Assembly: GCA_007127425.1 (NCBI GenBank)
Contig: SKZJ01000313.1
Span: forward strand, 1 to 6,402
Direction of reading: 5' to 3'
Length of the DNA: 6,402 bases
Source: Wenzhouxiangella sp.
GTDB lineage: Bacteria; Pseudomonadota; Gammaproteobacteria; Xanthomonadales; Wenzhouxiangellaceae
The position numbers and the translations under genes were made by a program. The notes beneath the pieces are model-generated. The model ran no database searches. It was not told the DNA's origin and saw only the letters and a program-made list of their open reading frames with translations. Of the stretch, positions 5,711-6,402 are shown piece by piece. Position 1 is the stretch's first letter, and the number at the start of each line of letters is the position of its first letter.

Positions 5711-6402
5711 TCAGGGAACGGGCGTATGGGCCAGGATGTCGGCGACGATTTCCTCGCCGCTCATGCCGGATTCGGCGAGCGGTTGCAGTCGATGGGTGGC
5801 CAGCGCAGGAAAGACCTGCTTGACGTTGTCGGGCAGGCAGAAATCCTGTTCACGCACCAGCGCATGGGCACGGGCGCACTGGATCAGTGCAAGCGATGCC
5901 CGCGGCGACAGTCCGGCCTGTACGGCGGCATGTGCGCGGCTGGCCGCGATCAGGGCCTGGATGTAGTCCAGTACCGGCTCGGCCACGTGCAGTCCGGCGG
6001 CTGCACCGATGAGTTCGCTGATGCGCTCCGGGTCGAGAACCGGCTGCATGCACTCGAGCAGGCTCCGCCGGTCCGGTTCGACCAGCAGGCGCCGCTCCTC
6101 GGTGGCCGAGGGGTAGCCGATGCGAGTTCTCAAGAGAAAGCGATCGAGCTGCGAATCGGGCAGGGGATAGGTGCCGGTCAGGTCCAGCGGGTTCTGGGTG
6201 GCGATGACGAAGAACGGTCTGGGCAACGGGTGAGTCTGACCGTCGACGGTGACCTGACCCTCGGCCATGGCTTCGAGCAGGGCCGACTGGGTGCGCGGCG
6301 TGGCACGATTGATCTCGTCGGCCAGCACCACGTTGGCGAACACCGGCCCGGGCCGGAACTCGAAGGTCTCGTCCTCGCGCCGGAACACCGACACGCCGAC
6401 GA
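5711..6402 (-). CDS. MoxR-family AAA+ ATPase (N-terminus beyond window)
   Basis: The visible 230 or so codons are the C-terminal two thirds of a MoxR ATPase, a chaperone-like AAA+ protein thought to remodel or mature partner complexes using ATP. Visible motifs are Walker B with the ADEIN core (around 6325-6311), the ATPRTQSALLEAMAEGQVTV segment, sensor 1 in FVIATQNP (Asn codon about 6193-6191) and the arginine-finger motif PDSQLDRF (Arg about 6142-6140). The AAA lid domain lies after about 6100 and includes the conserved SPRASLAL segment. The Walker A motif is outside the window. The GTG at 6394-6392 encodes an internal valine: the frame stays open to the edge and reads VGVSVF, as in family members, so the gene is cut by the window and not short. 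The TGA stop is separated by 1 nt from the DUF58 start. Confidence 0.95.
   Translation of the reverse strand, partial: VGVSVFRREDETFEFRPGPVFANVVLADEINRATPRTQSALLEAMAEGQVTVDGQTHPLPRPFFVIATQNPLDLTGTYPLPDSQLDRFLLRTRIGYPSATEERRLLVEPDRRSLLECMQPVLDPERISELIGAAAGLHVAEPVLDYIQALIAASRAHAAVQAGLSPRASLALIQCARAHALVREQDFCLPDNVKQVFPALATHRLQPLAESGMSGEEIVADILAHTPVP

Noticed and set aside
6392..6394. GTG as the true start of the MoxR gene
   Set aside because: The frame remains open to the window edge and upstream codons read as the conserved VGVSVF segment; a start here would remove the Walker A region.

Overview
This window looks like chromosomal DNA from a GC-rich gammaproteobacterium. The evidence is an enterobacterial-type LexA with a matching CTGT-N8-ACAG operator, a Slp-family outer-membrane lipoprotein, and the MoxR / DUF58 / TgpA gene order familiar from Pseudomonas and its relatives. 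I cannot assign a genus. All six protein genes are on the minus strand, so transcription runs from high to low coordinates.

Right part (6402 down to 2732): a compact three-gene block. A MoxR-family AAA+ ATPase, cut by the window edge, is followed after 1 nt by a DUF58 membrane protein. The DUF58 gene overlaps by 4 bp (GTGA) a TgpA-type membrane transglutaminase that carries a complete Cys-His-Asp triad. By analogy with such clusters they probably form an envelope-associated unit: a chaperone-like ATPase, a DUF58 adaptor or substrate, and a periplasm-facing transglutaminase-fold enzyme.

Middle (2681 down to 1432): slp, an outer-membrane lipoprotein gene with a strong ribosome binding site, begins 50 bp after tgpA with no obvious terminator between them. 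It is followed by lexA, the SOS repressor. The 62 bp slp-lexA gap holds one very good SOS box, only 7 bp from the lexA start codon. A plausible promoter overlaps the box and would start transcription at or next to the ATG, suggesting autoregulation and perhaps a leaderless mRNA.

Left part (1431 down to 1): a 126 bp spacer with inverted repeats downstream of lexA, then an apparently intact ISL3-family insertion sequence (about 2-1305) encoding a 406-aa transposase. Imperfect terminal inverted repeats are visible at both ends; the left one starts at the very edge of the window. The insertion lies downstream of lexA and breaks no recognisable gene.

I found no RNA genes, CRISPR arrays or defence systems. 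Most of the window is well-known families. The points most worth checking are the lexA control region, the possible read-through from the moxR-DUF58-tgpA block into slp and lexA, and the exact insertion-sequence ends.
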